Assembly: GCF_900174585.1 (NCBI RefSeq)
Contig: NZ_FWPT01000002.1
Span: forward strand, 248,001 to 312,000
From: Parendozoicomonas haliclonae
GTDB taxonomy: Bacteria > Pseudomonadota > Gammaproteobacteria > Pseudomonadales > Endozoicomonadaceae
Direction: 5' to 3'
Length of the DNA stretch: 64,000 bases
Shown: positions 44,701 to 55,439 of the stretch, in pieces
Layout of the letters: each line of letters opens with the position of its first letter
Position numbering within the stretch: position 1 is the first letter of the stretch
Program-made: the position numbers and the translations under genes
Notes under the pieces: model-generated
Database searches by the model: none
Seen by the model: the letters and a program-made list of their open reading frames with translations, nothing else
Told to the model about the DNA's origin: nothing

Positions 44701-47700
44701 CAAACGCAACCGCTTTCAACGAGTCGAGCCCCATCTCGAACAGCCCGGTAAGACTGTCACGCGCCAGAGCTTCGTGAGAGTCGGGGGCCACGCCCAGCAA
44801 ATCCAGCACCTGCAGATAGAGCCAGTCCAGCAGGTGTTCCCGTCGAGCCGCTTCCTCCATACTCAGGAGCTGAGCGGTATACGCAGTCTGTTTGGCTGGC
44901 TTAACAGCCTCTGGTAATGGTTGTTCTGAAACAAGATTCTGCTGGGACAACATATGATGAAGGAAGGGCGGAACCGGCTTGCCCGTAAATCGCTGCGCCA
45001 TGCCTGACCAGTTGATGGCGGCAATCACATGCACAGGTGATGGGGTTACATTCTGCTCCAGAGTTGCCAGCGCCTTCTCCATGGTGTGAAGCGCTCTTTT
45101 GGGGTTCAGCAGAGTAACGACACTCGACTCCTGACTTTCTATAGAACCAATCCGGGCACTCATACCTTCGCCTTCCCAGCCACCCCAGGCCAGACTCAGG
45201 GTGGGCAGACCGTGACTGGTTCGGTATTGAGCCAAAGCATCCAGGTAACAGTTCCCGGTCATGTAATTGGCCTGACCGATATTTCCGAAAACCGATGAAA
45301 TGGAAGAGAACATTACCAGCCGGGTCTCAGGCCACTCCCGGGTCAGGCAGTGCAGATTCCATGCTCCATCTATTTTGGGGCGCAGTACCGTTTGCCATTG
45401 CTGGTCAGTCAGATTCGTTAACAGGCCATCATCCAGTACACCGGCACAATGAATAATCAGGTCCGGTAACTGCCCCTGCTGGCCAAGCTGCAGAAAAAGG
45501 CCCGATAGCTGCTCTTGATCCGCTACATCTGCCTGATAGTAATGAACATCACAGCCCGCCTGACCAATGGCATCCAGCCGCTGTTGGGCAACCTCGTCCG
45601 GCCCTGCACGACGACTGACTAATATAAGACAACCCTGTTTCTGCTGTTCAGCCAGACGCTTTCCCAGATACTCGGCCACAGCAAGACCAAGAGCCCCCAG
45701 CCCACCCGTGATCAGTATGGTTTCAGGAAGATCGATGGATAAAGGTGTGCGCTCAACCGGACAAAGAACCTGTTGCCACCACTGAACGAGCCCTGCCGGG
45801 CCGGGTCGTAATGCCTGGCACTCGAAGAGTCTCTGACTCGACAGCGGCGTACATAAGCAGTCCAACGCTTGCTGCCAAAGTTCGTCATCGGTATCAGCAG
45901 GAATATCCAGCCATCTTGAGCTAATTTCCGGATACTCAGCCTGCAGTGCCAGATGCACACCACGAAAACGGCTATTGTCTGGTATTACCGACTCGCCTTT
46001 GTGCACCTGACAGGCCTGCACGGTCAGCAACCAGACCGGCAGTTCCTTACGACCAGCTCCAAGCTGTTCCTGAACACAGTGTTGCAGTGGTTTGATCACA
46101 CCCGCCAGATCCGGCCATTGGGGCGAGGCTTCCAGTGGATTATCGATATTACCCGTCAGGGATACCACCAGAATACAGTCCGGTGACCGGCCCGAATCTT
46201 CATCAGGATTAATTACCAGGGTCACATCACGATTTTTAGCCAGACGCTCAAGATTGCGGAACAGCGGTGACTGCAAGCTTTCAGCATCCCCAAAGACCTG
46301 CCAGTTCTGCGGGATTCCTTCCCGAACCGATGGCCATTCAGGCTCCAGTGGTTCCCATTCCAGTGTGTAGTGATCGTTCGATGACGTCTGTTTTGCAGGC
46401 TGTGAATCCGCAGGTTCATCGGCAAAGACTTTCCAATAGCGCTGTCTTTGGAAGGAGATAGTCGGTAGGCGAACACAGGGCGTATGTGCTTGGAATACGG
46501 GCTGCCAGTCAACCGATTCACCCTGTAGATAACGTTCAACCAGTGGCCGGATCGGCTCTGGAAAATCCTGTGCCGGAAGAGAGTTCTCATTGTTGAGGTT
46601 CAATAACCCATCACGACTCTGAACCAGCCATGCCCTACGGACCGGCAGTGGTGTTTTTGCCAGAGCCAAAGTACGGGCAATGGCCATCAGGGAAATAGCA
46701 GGGTTTTGTCGCACAAACTGTTGCAGATGCACCAATGCTAAATCCAATGCCGCTTGGGTATGAGCGGAAAGCACCAGAGGCAGGCCATGCCCGTTATCAG
46801 CCTCTTTTACCGGCTCTGGCAAAGGTGGCTCTTCAACAAGAATATGGGCATTAGTGCCACTGATACTGAAAGAACTGATACCGGCCCGGGCAGGTCGGTT
46901 TCCGATTTCCGGCCAGAATGTTGGCGTGGTAACGACTCTGAGCGGCTGGGCCTGCCAATCAAAGGCAGATGTCTTTTGATCGCAATGCAGGGACGATGGC
47001 AGGGTTTTATGCTTTATAGCCAGCAGGGTTTTTATTAAACCGGCCAGCCCAGCTGCAGCCTGAGTATGTCCGAAATTACTTTTTACCGAACCGATCATCA
47101 ACGGCCGATCAGCTGTACGGCGGGTACATACCTGACCAAGTGCCTGTAACTCAATCGGATCCCCCATGGGTGTTCCGGTGCCATGGGCCTCTATATAATC
47201 AATATCATCAATAGTCAGTCCGGCACTTTCCAGGCAGGTCTCGATCACTTTTCTCTGCGCCCTGGTGTTCGGAGCCGTCAATCCCTGGCTGTGTCCATCC
47301 TGGTTCACTGCACTGGCGCGAATAACGCCATCGATAGGGTCTCCATCCCGAAGGGCATCGGATAGTCGTTTCAGAAGTACCAACCCACACCCTTCTGACC
47401 AGCTAACTCCATCCGCCTGATCACTGAACGTCTTGCAGCGTCCGTCCGGGGCCAGACCATCCAGCCGGCTGAACTCTATAAAGGAAGCCGGTGACAGATT
47501 CAGGCTAACACCACCTGCCAGAACCATATCACTCTGGCCGCTGTGCAATTGCTTAAGTGCCAGATCAATGGCCACCAGAGAGGATGAGCAGGCGGTATCA
47601 ATAGTCAGGCTTGGGCCTTCCAGACCGTAGAAATACGACAGACGCCCTGAAGCCACACTGTCGGCATTGCCGGAACCAAAAAAACCATCAATGGCTTCAT

Positions 47701-50700
47701 AATGATTGCCGTAGCGGTGCAGGTACTCATTAAACATCAGCCCAACAATCACGCCGGTCCGACTGCCCGCCAGTTTGGCCAGGGTATACCCGGCATTTTC
47801 AAAGGCCTCCCAGCTGGTCTCCAGCAGTAATCGGTGCTGGGGATCCATGGCTTCTGCTTCTTCAGCCGGAATATCAAAAAGCCCCGCATCAAACTGGTCG
47901 ATGTCTTTTAAGAAGCCACCGCAACGGGTTCGCATCTTGCCGATGGCACTGGGGTCGGGATCATAGAACGCATCAATATCCCACCGCTCTGGCGGCACTT
48001 CCCGAATCGCATCACGCCCCTCACTGAGCAGCTCCCAGAATGACTGTTCATCGTTGACATCTCCCGGGAACCGAAAGCCCATACCGATCACCGCGACCGG
48101 TTCATCAAAGTTCTTCGGATGGCTGACCTCGCTTAGTCTCTGGGGCGCAGGCCGCTGTTCTGCAGGGGCGGGCTTAACACCAGCCAGCTGTTCCTGCAGC
48201 CGTTCCTGAAGATAACCAACCAACGTATTGATCGTTGGGTATTCAAACAGCAGGGTTGATGGCAAAGCTCCGGGGATAGACTTCTGCAGCCGGTTACGAA
48301 TATCCAGCGCCAGCAGGGAATCCAGACCGTAACGCTGAAAACTGCGATGATTCTCCAGCTGGCTGGCATCGGGTATTTTCAGGGCATCAATAACTGCGCC
48401 CCGTACCAGCTCCATCAATACAGATGCTGATGTCGTATGATCAAGGGCTGGCTGTTTTTCTGGTGCCTGAGACGTTCCAACATCCACCTGTCTATCGTCG
48501 GACAGATATTCAACCAGATGTTTTTCCAGCCGTGATAGCCCCTCACTACCGGAGACTGACGTAAATGCCGCAGCCAGATAACAGCCCGATGGTTGAGCAA
48601 GAATGGTTTCCAGCTGCATCAGGCCGATGCCGGCCGGCATCTCCTCAAGGCCTCGATCCCGCATACGCTGGCGCATAACCGCACCCGTGCTCGCTGCCAT
48701 GCCCTCATCAGCCCATGGCCCCCAGTTAATGGTATGCACCGGCAGACCATCCTTCTCACGCAGCCGGGCCAGACCATCCAGAAAACCATTCGCCGCCGCA
48801 TAGGAGGCCTGACCATCAGCCCCAAACACGGAAGCCAGGGATGAGAACAGCATAAACCACTGCAGGTTTTTATCTTGGGTCAGTTGGTGGAGATGCCAGG
48901 CTCCTATGGCTTTTCCGGAGAAAACCCGAGCAAGGGACGCGTCATCCAGTTCGGCAAAGGTTTTGTCCTCATTGATACCGGCAGTATGGAAAACCGCTTT
49001 CAGTGGCCACTCCGATGGCAGGTTATCCAGCACGGCTTTCAAGGAAGAGTGGTCACTGATATCACAACAAAGATGGGTGATCTGACAGCCCTTCCCACAG
49101 GCTTCAACCAGCTGAGTGAGTTGATCCTCATCTATTGGGTGACGGGATAACAAGGTGATATGTCTGGCCCCTGTCGTATGGGCTAGCCAAGGAATCAGGG
49201 AACGCGCGATACCACCCGTGCCGCCGGTGACCAGAACACTGCTGTTCTCTGGCAGAAGAGGTGTTTGCACATCATTATCGGGACGATCAGACATGACTTC
49301 GGGGATCTTCTGGCAGTCCGGTATCCGCAGCTGCTTCTTATCCAGCCAGAGCATATGCTCACTGCCGAGTTCCTGCTCCCAGTTAATGAGACTGTGCCGA
49401 ATAACAGGCCATTCCACAGAAATATCACCCACCAGAACCTTCACACAACAGCGCGGATGCTCCCGATTAAAAACCCGCACCAGAGAAAGAACCGCGACAA
49501 CCAAAGGAAGATCAAGCGGGGCATGACTCATTCCAAGATACAAGAACAAAGGAGCTTCCGCAGAACGATTGGCCTTGTCGCTAATAATCAAACGCTTAAG
49601 CCAATCTCCCACCCGTTGAAGAACAACGTGGCAAATGTCCGGATCGTCCGACTCTGGCAGCTGTGTAATGATGAGTTGAATGTGATCTGTCGTGCCCTCC
49701 TGTCCTGACTCCAACTGAACAGGCTGGATAACAGGACTATCGCCATCAGCCTTGGCCTGCTCCGCAATCTGCTGACAAAACAGTTCATCACTCTCTGCGA
49801 GAGGCGAGAACTGAACATCACAACAGGTTGCTGGTGATGTGTCTTCTTCAATCGCAAGAACAGCATCAACCACCCGGAAGACCGGCCGGGAGAACAGAGT
49901 GTAAAGCTGGGAGTGAGGTATATGTCGAGAGGTAAATCCAGATATTTCCGCCAGACACTCTCCCTGCAGATCCCAGAGAGTAATATCGGCAACAACTGGT
50001 TCACCCGGGGCTGACGAATCAGAGGAACGAAGCCTGAATTCACTCCAAACCGGCCCCTGGGCAGGCTGATAGATGACAATGCTTTCTATATGAACAGGTA
50101 ACAGCGGCGACTTGCTATCGTGGGTATTATTGATCAAAAGGCCGCTGGCAAAGGCATTATCAAGCAATACCGGATGCAGGGGGGCCTGCTGGTAATCTTC
50201 ACTGGAGGGAGCTGCTATACGACAAACGACAGCTTCATTATAGAGATAACACTGTTGCAACCATTCCCAGTTCGTTCCCCATTGAATGGACAGCTGTCTT
50301 AATCGCTCGTAAACCGTGCTGGATTGTAGTGTCTCCGCCTGATCAGGAATACCAGAAAGGAACGGAAAAAGACGACTGTCTGATGAGCTATTCCCTTTTG
50401 AAAGAGGCTGCATCCGCAGCCGCGCCAGAATATCCCCCTGCTTGTCAGCCTTGACCGAGCACTCTTTAGCCAATTCGTTCTCAGTACAGTCTGATAATGA
50501 GAGGGTGAATGTGTTGTCAGAATAAAGAGCCTGAAGCTTGAGCAGATCAATAGCGCTCAGGCGTAATCCCAGTGTCTGCCAAAACATCGCCCCCAAAGCA
50601 GAAAGGGATGACAGCCAAACGGTCGCAGGAACCACAGGGACCTTCAAAACCCTGTGTTCACGTATATAACTATACTGGCTCTCTGAAAGATCCAGCGTAC

Positions 50701-50731
50701 TGGTTATTGGTTTCTCCCTTGGCATCAGCAC
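38759..50731 (-). CDS. Type I polyketide synthase PksA: DH-KR-ACP / KS-KR-ACP / KS-DH-KR-ACP / KS
   Basis: 3990 residues from GTG 50731; ATG 50725 is the alternative and neither has a strong ribosome site. It opens with DH (His26 in [12 protein letters not shown], Asp in HPVLLDNAF) and has no KS before it. Then KR Tyr644; ACP Ser805 ([10 protein letters not shown]); KS Cys1048 (DTACSSS); short AT-less linker ending [10 protein letters not shown] Tyr1823 with LDD; ACP Ser2004; KS Cys2240; AT-less linker; DH His2714 ([11 protein letters not shown], Pro replaced by Ala); KR Tyr3332 with an altered cofactor loop (VTGAFGSLA); ACP Ser3490; KS Cys3736 ending [14 protein letters not shown] catalytic His residues (EAHGTGT, GNxGH or equivalents) are all present. 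There is no AT at all. It should supply an alkene, a hydroxyl and a second alkene before passing the chain to PksB. It is divergent from the phosphopantetheinyl transferase. Confidence 0.95.
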   Translation of the reverse strand: MLMPREKPITSTLDLSESQYSYIREHRVLKVPVVPATVWLSSLSALGAMFWQTLGLRLSAIDLLKLQALYSDNTFTLSLSDCTENELAKECSVKADKQGDILARLRMQPLSKGNSSSDSRLFPFLSGIPDQAETLQSSTVYERLRQLSIQWGTNWEWLQQCYLYNEAVVCRIAAPSSEDYQQAPLHPVLLDNAFASGLLINNTHDSKSPLLPVHIESIVIYQPAQGPVWSEFRLRSSDSSAPGEPVVADITLWDLQGECLAEISGFTSRHIPHSQLYTLFSRPVFRVVDAVLAIEEDTSPATCCDVQFSPLAESDELFCQQIAEQAKADGDSPVIQPVQLESGQEGTTDHIQLIITQLPESDDPDICHVVLQRVGDWLKRLIISDKANRSAEAPLFLYLGMSHAPLDLPLVVAVLSLVRVFNREHPRCCVKVLVGDISVEWPVIRHSLINWEQELGSEHMLWLDKKQLRIPDCQKIPEVMSDRPDNDVQTPLLPENSSVLVTGGTGGIARSLIPWLAHTTGARHITLLSRHPIDEDQLTQLVEACGKGCQITHLCCDISDHSSLKAVLDNLPSEWPLKAVFHTAGINEDKTFAELDDASLARVFSGKAIGAWHLHQLTQDKNLQWFMLFSSLASVFGADGQASYAAANGFLDGLARLREKDGLPVHTINWGPWADEGMAASTGAVMRQRMRDRGLEEMPAGIGLMQLETILAQPSGCYLAAAFTSVSGSEGLSRLEKHLVEYLSDDRQVDVGTSQAPEKQPALDHTTSASVLMELVRGAVIDALKIPDASQLENHRSFQRYGLDSLLALDIRNRLQKSIPGALPSTLLFEYPTINTLVGYLQERLQEQLAGVKPAPAEQRPAPQRLSEVSHPKNFDEPVAVIGMGFRFPGDVNDEQSFWELLSEGRDAIREVPPERWDIDAFYDPDPSAIGKMRTRCGGFLKDIDQFDAGLFDIPAEEAEAMDPQHRLLLETSWEAFENAGYTLAKLAGSRTGVIVGLMFNEYLHRYGNHYEAIDGFFGSGNADSVASGRLSYFYGLEGPSLTIDTACSSSLVAIDLALKQLHSGQSDMVLAGGVSLNLSPASFIEFSRLDGLAPDGRCKTFSDQADGVSWSEGCGLVLLKRLSDALRDGDPIDGVIRASAVNQDGHSQGLTAPNTRAQRKVIETCLESAGLTIDDIDYIEAHGTGTPMGDPIELQALGQVCTRRTADRPLMIGSVKSNFGHTQAAAGLAGLIKTLLAIKHKTLPSSLHCDQKTSAFDWQAQPLRVVTTPTFWPEIGNRPARAGISSFSISGTNAHILVEEPPLPEPVKEADNGHGLPLVLSAHTQAALDLALVHLQQFVRQNPAISLMAIARTLALAKTPLPVRRAWLVQSRDGLLNLNNENSLPAQDFPEPIRPLVERYLQGESVDWQPVFQAHTPCVRLPTISFQRQRYWKVFADEPADSQPAKQTSSNDHYTLEWEPLEPEWPSVREGIPQNWQVFGDAESLQSPLFRNLERLAKNRDVTLVINPDEDSGRSPDCILVVSLTGNIDNPLEASPQWPDLAGVIKPLQHCVQEQLGAGRKELPVWLLTVQACQVHKGESVIPDNSRFRGVHLALQAEYPEISSRWLDIPADTDDELWQQALDCLCTPLSSQRLFECQALRPGPAGLVQWWQQVLCPVERTPLSIDLPETILITGGLGALGLAVAEYLGKRLAEQQKQGCLILVSRRAGPDEVAQQRLDAIGQAGCDVHYYQADVADQEQLSGLFLQLGQQGQLPDLIIHCAGVLDDGLLTNLTDQQWQTVLRPKIDGAWNLHCLTREWPETRLVMFSSISSVFGNIGQANYMTGNCYLDALAQYRTSHGLPTLSLAWGGWEGEGMSARIGSIESQESSVVTLLNPKRALHTMEKALATLEQNVTPSPVHVIAAINWSGMAQRFTGKPVPPFLHHMLSQQNLVSEQPLPEAVKPAKQTAYTAQLLSMEEAARREHLLDWLYLQVLDLLGVAPDSHEALARDSLTGLFEMGLDSLKAVAFGQRMEKQLGLELPATLAVTVPNLQALADRILAELVKVVGSESVPEAAALPKMAVNDSEQPIAIIGVGCRLPGGVHDLSSLWEMLEQGSDTTCDIPEDRFDINPLFDTDPNATGKSYTRRGAFIEEPGRFDAGFFGIPPREAESMDPQHRLLLESAWTALENAGLNPEQLHDSETGLYVGIGPSEYEQLQDRGLDNLNALDVTGTHTSFAAGRLSYWLGLQGPSLAVDTACSSSLVAIHLAIQALRNGECDLALAGGVQLLLSPAGFVALSRTRAIAPDGRCKTFSDQADGYGRGEGCGMVALRRLDEAQRRGEPVLAVIRGSAVNHDGSSSGMTVPNGLAQQKVLRQALDNAGVPADSVDFVETHGTGTPLGDPIEVDALQAVYGQAPGRIQPLRIGSIKANIGHLESAAGVAGLLKLVAILNRRALPPHPLDGPLNTRINWSDISVVVNSELRPLLNNDSRQSLRCGLSSFGISGTNVHLIMEQAPPASTAANDEEQPVLVLLSGKNKAALQRRIQQLAAQLRQADSVTDSLQGLAYTLAVGRAHYPWRAAIICSSVEQLQAGLEALSEGRAGEGCFLSEAVNVNGTPSTQPLPEQPLATESLPLMAEYFCQGRALDWAEIYRALGIQARLVNLPGYPFQGEHFWIQSDRLRSHFSSSQPNDEVIPATGRYPFSGQRIPLSQSGDSLYQLTISESETPFLYHHKVYGEVALAGAVHISFMLAAASDMLATDQLLLTSISFTEPMLPASRDTLYCRLTPVGVGDSRMHCRVYSEHQGGLREHAQGYVEPLFTQVSSQTESGVLMPTLENAPNFSVVEWLRCLDQYFGIHFDPLWCWGQGLQATGSRVLNRIQGPDAAAGIAPLHPVLLDNAIASGAILMAEQEDAASRYIPLSIERLTLYGAAPVRALSDYQLLSDNDTVKGDSDLSTRRANFSLRDKQGHCVVEVEGFACKQTDRDTLLRQHSEAEAKASGAGPALWTVGWQPAGEHSLSENSPSRDNNAIQIVVLDKSDTRNALADCTDEVDANESVTVVFWPGQESTEERDFVPEELEQLTQKALVWLKVLADEQTTARHVWIFPVQNNSSSCYPVSAPVLAMARSAQREHPQLPLTCLLLSATVEARQHLLSQVHWLTGQTLPRECLITIEGDIARVAVPELRVKPESANSTPVSLEGETLLVTGAFGSLAQHILPELMEWLRPSCVVLLGRHPPNVEAKTVIAGVESRGATVICKQCDISDEQAISAQIAAIPVEYPLTAIFHLAGELQDALLTDTQPEQLEKALSGKANGAWWLHIASLSGPKPLKYFVLFSSAAAVLGSPGQTAYSAANGFLDAIGVYRRQQGLACQVIHWGPWQSTGMAGGLSQQDLQRLHSMGITPLASEQALVLLKQVLAADDRDPVIAMDYQPQTLRQSSMLQRPIVDNKQPVSGTTGDAVHLLSLPDDEFLASLTTMVKKALMPLLALPDDQSFIDVHQPLQSLGLDSLLAVELRNTLMTQLSSVLDGGLPATLAFDYPTLHKLVAHLADRMSSRRARMHTEAKTKSVQSQATRNALRPKESGKIAVIGLGCRYPSGIQNPEGLWAFLQQDESVAREVPPSRWDINAYYDPVPGTPGKTMTRNGGFIDQVDLFDADFFGLTDHEADLMDPQQRILLETSWEAFERAGYPLTRLRGSRTGVFMGLMSSDYGLLLRQGAETLDGSIASGNSPSLISGRLSYFFDLQGPSLTVDTACSSSLVALELACQKLRAGQCDLALAGGVSLNLSPVMYVEFSSLEGMAPDGRCKPFSASADGVGWGEGCGVAVLKRLDDAIEDGDTILSVIAGCSSNHDGRSQGVTAPNGPAQVQVIRAALDDANLNPEAIDLIEAHGTGTRLGDPIEARALEQVFRNGPDHRLFLSAVKHNLGHTQAAAGISGLIKVTLCLNHEQIPGSSSFSQLSGEVDWEHSPLIPAADSQVWSSSPLRKRRAGISSFGISGTNAHIVVEEAP

Positions 50732-50817
50732 TCATTCAATAACGTTGTGAATAAGAATGTCGTTTGATCCAAAGTAGTCCGTTAAAAAACATTTGTTATT
50801 GTTTCTCTGGAAAGAAA

Positions 50818-51513
50818 ATGAAACCACCACTGCCAGACATTCCCCATGCCTATATTCACGCGGTGGAATTTTCTTATACGGAAAATGATCGTCAATTCCT
50901 GCGATCCTGTTTACCGGCAAGTTGTCTCCCGCCAAAAGGGTGCGTGCTGAAACGGGAAATTGAATTCTATGCAGGCCGCGTCTGCGTTCAGAATTGTTAT
51001 GCCGCTTTTGGGCTCTATCATGTTCTGCCAATACCAGATATCTGCACCATAAGCCGGGCACCTCAATGGCCAGAGGGTTTTACCGGTTCTATCAGCCACT
51101 GCTCCGGGCTGGCCGTTGCTATCGTGAGCCATAACACGTCCTATAGCAGTCTCGGAATTGATATTGAACAGGTGCCAACACAGGAACGTGCTGTCGATCT
51201 GGCAGATATGGTTCTCACCAACAGGGAACACACCTATCGTCCATTGGAGCTTAACTTCAGCGAATGGTTTGCTCTGGTTTTCAGCGCCAAAGAGTCGCTG
51301 TACAAAATGCTTTACCCGATAACTCGATGCCAGTTTGACTTCCTTGATGCCTCTCTTCAGAACGTCTTTATAAAAAACGACAAAAGACGTTTTTCTATAA
51401 CAGTTAAAACCCGAAAAATTTTAACACCCTGTGAATTTAACGGTGTTTTTGCAATAACGGATGGATTTATCTGGACGATGATCCCATTAGAATCCAATTT
51501 GAAAATTGGCTGA
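50818..51513 (+). CDS. 4'-phosphopantetheinyl transferase, Sfp/EntD type
   Basis: 231 residues from ATG 50818, which follows GGAAAG closely; a longer frame from 50764 has no such site. Motifs are GSISHC (start of the CoA-binding core), GIDIEQV with the metal-binding Asp/Glu pair, and FSAKESLYKM with the catalytic Glu/Lys. This matches the EntD branch that activates secondary-metabolite carrier proteins. It is divergent from PksA with an 86-nt spacer, and should convert all ACPs of PksA-C and the discrete carrier protein to the holo form. Confidence 0.93.
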   Translation: MKPPLPDIPHAYIHAVEFSYTENDRQFLRSCLPASCLPPKGCVLKREIEFYAGRVCVQNCYAAFGLYHVLPIPDICTISRAPQWPEGFTGSISHCSGLAVAIVSHNTSYSSLGIDIEQVPTQERAVDLADMVLTNREHTYRPLELNFSEWFALVFSAKESLYKMLYPITRCQFDFLDASLQNVFIKNDKRRFSITVKTRKILTPCEFNGVFAITDGFIWTMIPLESNLKIG

Positions 51514-51564
51514 TCAAAAAGCTTGAAATCGGAATCATTAGTCTAGACTTGTCGTGATTTTTAA

Positions 51565-52626
51565 ATGAGCGCAGTCACGATGCAGGAAAAATCAATATAC
51601 CGGGCAATATACTTGGCGATAGATTATTTCCTTAATTTTAAACATAAGACTCTAGTACTCATTTTAATTTTCAGTGTTCCTCCAGCCATTGCAGTTATCA
51701 CACCGTTTGGTGAGCTTCCTGATTCCATCTACCTCCGCGTGTATAGCAAAACCCGAGTTTCACCCTCAGCACACTTTGCGCTTTCTCAAGAAGTCGATAA
51801 TGGTGATATTCAGTGGGAAATGACGATGCTTAGTCGTTACGAACAACATTTATTAAGGAAAGGCACTATCTCCTCTGAGCAGCTTTATGCTCTCCACGAT
51901 GAATACAATACACAGCCGCCAATGCATATCACCCCAGAGTTGCTACCTATGGCTTTGCTAGTGCCTTACATACCAAGCCATGAAAAAACCTTTGAGAAGA
52001 TCAAACCTAAAGAAATAAGTCAGGAAGAACAGGAAGAAAGAGGGCCTGCAGTTGTTCAGCTTATGGCTGGCTTTACCACGGCGTCCTCCCGTACTTGGGA
52101 AAACATTTTACTGAAGCCTGTCGACCCACAAACCTCAGAAGACTTTCGACCAGCTGAAAAGTTAATGTTTCAGGATCTTACTTCAATCCCCTTGAAACTG
52201 GCAGGCTACAGGGTAAATGAGCACAGTACAGAGCCACCTTCCAGCCAGATAACGGTCAAACTAAGACCTGAATCCGATAACGAAGAGATAAGTCTCGAAG
52301 GTGTCAATGATATTCAGGTAACCCTGTACAACGGGAAGTTCCCATTCGAGCTGAGTGCCACCGTCTGTTTTAGCGGAAGCTGTACCAACAGCTATATGAT
52401 GATGTTTCCTGAGCGGGACGATATTGCTCCTCTTACGCTACCTCTGTCCGCTGCAGCCTCCGAGCCCATAACACCTATGACTTCCACTTATGTCTACCCA
52501 CCACCGTCTCCACCCAGACCGCAAAGAAACAGTATCGTGCCGGCTTGTTTTTCTTGCTGTTGTGGTCGTTCAGGGCAAGCAGAGATAACGTACGGGGCCA
52601 GCGTATCGGCCAGTTCCAAAAATTAG
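51565..52626 (+). CDS. Hypothetical protein with N-terminal membrane helix
   Basis: 353 residues, not recognised. One hydrophobic helix lies at about residues 28-45 (TLVLILIFSVPPAIAVI), either a signal anchor or an uncleaved signal, so the bulk is probably outside the cytoplasm. The middle is rich in Glu and Lys; the C-terminal end has a Pro-rich stretch (YPPPSPPRPQ) and four Cys in CFSCCC. No catalytic motif is visible. It is followed after 14 nt by the ABC1-like gene and probably forms an operon with it. Lower GC than the PKS genes. Confidence 0.65.
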   Translation: MSAVTMQEKSIYRAIYLAIDYFLNFKHKTLVLILIFSVPPAIAVITPFGELPDSIYLRVYSKTRVSPSAHFALSQEVDNGDIQWEMTMLSRYEQHLLRKGTISSEQLYALHDEYNTQPPMHITPELLPMALLVPYIPSHEKTFEKIKPKEISQEEQEERGPAVVQLMAGFTTASSRTWENILLKPVDPQTSEDFRPAEKLMFQDLTSIPLKLAGYRVNEHSTEPPSSQITVKLRPESDNEEISLEGVNDIQVTLYNGKFPFELSATVCFSGSCTNSYMMMFPERDDIAPLTLPLSAAASEPITPMTSTYVYPPPSPPRPQRNSIVPACFSCCCGRSGQAEITYGASVSASSKN

Positions 52627-52640
52627 CATGGGCTGAACAC

Positions 52641-54521
52641 ATGAAAACAACTCATGGTATGCGGAACTTTATCAAAGGCGTTGTTGTAATTTCTGCGCTG
52701 TATATCTCTCCCTCTTTTGCGATGAATGGCGGAGGTAAGTCTGGCGGCCCACCACCAGTGAAAGTCCCTCCTTTTTCACCACCAACATTCGATTCAGTAC
52801 CTATAAGTTTTGCTAATCTGGCTATCAGCCCTGCTGGCTCCGAAGGCTCCCCCAGTGCCCCTTCTCCCCTTCTACGGCATAGAGAAGATGATCAACATTG
52901 GGCAGGCCTATACAAAAAAGGAGATAGAACCAGACAACACCTGTTATCAACAGGGTTTATGAAGGTAGACGAGTCTTATACTGCACCGGATCGCTCCACA
53001 TGGGGTGTGGCAAAAGGCATGGCACAAACGTTATGGAAAACATTCAAACTTGTACCAACAGCCATAAAGTACAAAACCTCACAAGAGCCTGACATCACCG
53101 AGATACGTGCCAAGATTGAAGAGATCGGCATTATGGCAATAAAACTGATGCAGACTCTGTCCATGACTGGTCATATTCCAAGGGATATGCAGGACGAAAT
53201 CTCTAAACTCAGCGATAGTGTCACCCCTCTACCCTTTTCTGTTATGAGACCGTCAATTGATGAGGCTCTGTCCCGACAGCATCTCACTTTTGATGAGGTC
53301 TTTAGCAGTTTTGAACAGGATCCTCTGGCTTGCGGCAGTGTTGCCCAGGTCTACAGGGCAACCCTTGCACGGAACGGAGCCTCTGTCGTAGTCAAGATTG
53401 TCAAACCTGGCGCCTATAAACAGCTCGATACAGATCTCAACGCTTTAAGGTCGCTCATTACCCTGATATCTTCCGGTGATTCCCCGATGATCGGTATAGA
53501 AGATGCGCTGTCTGAATTCTTCTACATGTACTTGAAAGAGTGCGACTTGAGTATTGAATCGGCCAATATGCAACTGGCAAGTACCCTTATCAGAGAACTC
53601 AACCTGAACTGTTATGTACCTGCTGTTTACGACGACTACAGCGACAGCAATATGTTGGTGACAGAGTATATTCCCGGCCCGAATGCAAGACAGATCTACG
53701 AGGATGGCTCCTATATAGAAGCTATGGAACTTATAAACCAGGCAGAGCTGGCATGGAATCAACTTATGCAGGCCGCAGGCTTCATGCACGGGGATACCCA
53801 CCCTGGAAATATCATGAAACTTGACGACGGAAGGCCTGTCTTTGTGGATTGGGGCAATGCTATTACCCTAAGCGATTCGCAAGCAGACGCGCTTCGCAAA
53901 TCGCGAATAGCCATGCGTTTACAGAATCCAGACCTATCCGAAAAACAAAAATTCATAGAACTCTGGAAAGACATCCGCTGGTTCCTGGACTACAAATCAC
54001 CACCGGAAGATCAAGTTATTGATGAGCTCATCAGCGATGTTGTGACCAAGGCTAAACCCGATGCGAACAAAGATCAGCTCACTGCTGAATTGTTGAAGGA
54101 ACTGAAAACAAAGTGTGATTCAAGGGTTCCCGGTGCTTTCTTTTGTGTGGCGAGGAATGAGCTGTTTTTCCAACATTCCCAAAAAAGGAGTCGCCTCAAA
54201 GAACATGACCTAAGAGAGGCACAACCATCCTACGCTGGACGACTCACTGCGGAACAGAGGACATTAGAAGGTTTAGAGGGCGAATTGCAACAACAGGAAA
54301 AACTTCATACTGCCCGCTTACGTCAGAAAACAAAATCAGAGAGAGACAGGCAAGCTAACCAACGAGAGATTGAAAGTCTTCAAGCGCTTATCGATGAAAG
54401 CAACAGAAAAATTGAGCAATCAAAAAAAGTAATCAGTGATATTCATGAAGAAATTGATAGAACAATTGACACAGATATTAATCGTAGAAAATTTGCACGC
54501 CTACAGCATACAACACTGTAA
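52641..54521 (+). CDS. ABC1/UbiB-like atypical kinase with apparent signal peptide
   Basis: 627 codons from ATG 52641; a longer frame from 52545 would overlap the previous gene by 82 nt. The N terminus (MKTTHGMRNFIKG, then VVVISALYISPSFA) looks like a Sec signal peptide, unexpected for this family. The kinase part has the Ala-rich-loop equivalent PLACGSVAQVYRA, the lysine strand VVVKIVKPG, the catalytic loop HGDTHPGNIM (His383, Asp385) and the metal-binding VDWG (Asp403). The family KxGQ motif is KLMQ here. The last 100 residues are a charged coiled coil (ERDRQANQREIESLQALIDE). Classical members support ubiquinone synthesis in the cytoplasm; an exported or membrane-bound role is possible here. 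Substrate unknown. Confidence 0.82.
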   Translation: MKTTHGMRNFIKGVVVISALYISPSFAMNGGGKSGGPPPVKVPPFSPPTFDSVPISFANLAISPAGSEGSPSAPSPLLRHREDDQHWAGLYKKGDRTRQHLLSTGFMKVDESYTAPDRSTWGVAKGMAQTLWKTFKLVPTAIKYKTSQEPDITEIRAKIEEIGIMAIKLMQTLSMTGHIPRDMQDEISKLSDSVTPLPFSVMRPSIDEALSRQHLTFDEVFSSFEQDPLACGSVAQVYRATLARNGASVVVKIVKPGAYKQLDTDLNALRSLITLISSGDSPMIGIEDALSEFFYMYLKECDLSIESANMQLASTLIRELNLNCYVPAVYDDYSDSNMLVTEYIPGPNARQIYEDGSYIEAMELINQAELAWNQLMQAAGFMHGDTHPGNIMKLDDGRPVFVDWGNAITLSDSQADALRKSRIAMRLQNPDLSEKQKFIELWKDIRWFLDYKSPPEDQVIDELISDVVTKAKPDANKDQLTAELLKELKTKCDSRVPGAFFCVARNELFFQHSQKRSRLKEHDLREAQPSYAGRLTAEQRTLEGLEGELQQQEKLHTARLRQKTKSERDRQANQREIESLQALIDESNRKIEQSKKVISDIHEEIDRTIDTDINRRKFARLQHTTL

Positions 54522-54623
54522 AGCGCATGCTGGACAAGACTCTTAAGCTGCACTTTACTGCAGTGTTATTTTTGCAGCAAAGTTACCCATATCAGTCTGA
54601 TTTATGGACTGGGGAGACTCACC

Positions 54624-55364
54624 ATGTTCTTGCACGAAAGTGTTAATAGCATCAGTTCCTACAATGATATTGTGGAAAAATACTCTTTTGTGATTTCTGA
54701 TCAACTTCGTGATTCGCACGATGGTCTTCTATGCCCTACAACATGGCAGGAGTGTGTGCCCTATATAACAGAAGATATATACAGGCACCTATGCGACTCT
54801 GAACTTTCAGATGCGAACTCCATGCAAAAACTAAGTTTTCTTTGTATGGATATATCGGAACATATCAACAACCGTCTGGATGACCAGAAAGAAGTTGTTT
54901 ATTGCACCCCAAATGACGGCGAATGGTCGAATTTTGAATACAGTCAGCTTTGCCATCTTCCGGTAAAGCAGGTTTTCAGGAAGCCACTGACTGAAATTTA
55001 CTATATCAGCGAACAATGTTCCCAATGGTTTCAGGAAAGCTATCAAGACTTTCATAGCGACAGCCTTTTAACAAGAATTCAGTTTTTAATAAATAATCCT
55101 TCACTCGAAAAAAACAATAAAGAGAATAAAAAAAGCTATTCACATAAAACAATAAATCTAACCATCTCCCAAGAGACAGATGTCATTTTTGAAACAGCAT
55201 TTGATTACAATGATAAAACCAACCTTCAGAATTTATTCCAAACAGAGGTCGATACACTGGCAAACCCACCCAAAATATTTAAAAACCACAAGATTCCAGA
55301 AGTTATGCTCAGGCCTATTTACTATGGGATTAATATATTACTTTCAAAACGCCAAAGCTGCTAA
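54624..55364 (+). CDS. Hypothetical protein
   Basis: 246 residues, not recognised. No signal peptide, membrane helix or known motif is visible. It has several Cys residues, a Lys/Asn-rich patch (EKNNKENKKSYSHK) around residue 165 and AT-rich codon use, unlike the PKS genes. GGGGAG lies upstream of the ATG at suitable spacing. It follows the ABC1-like gene by 102 nt and precedes another unknown gene by 75 nt, all on the same strand. Confidence 0.6.
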   Translation: MFLHESVNSISSYNDIVEKYSFVISDQLRDSHDGLLCPTTWQECVPYITEDIYRHLCDSELSDANSMQKLSFLCMDISEHINNRLDDQKEVVYCTPNDGEWSNFEYSQLCHLPVKQVFRKPLTEIYYISEQCSQWFQESYQDFHSDSLLTRIQFLINNPSLEKNNKENKKSYSHKTINLTISQETDVIFETAFDYNDKTNLQNLFQTEVDTLANPPKIFKNHKIPEVMLRPIYYGINILLSKRQSC

Positions 55365-55439
55365 TCAACCAGCACACTGATCACATCAGCGTACTTACAC
55401 CACCCATTCCATTTGACACTTTTAATGGGTCTATAGGCA

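Noticed and set aside
13135-50731. NRPS or hybrid PKS-NRPS line
   Set aside because: No condensation domain or embedded adenylation domain is present in PksA, PksB or PksC; the only adenylation enzyme is the discrete one at 4809-6223.
54542-54575. Possible terminator after the ABC1-like gene (gctgcactttactgcag followed by a T-rich stretch)
   Set aside because: The stem is only about five bp, too weak to list as a terminator by eye.
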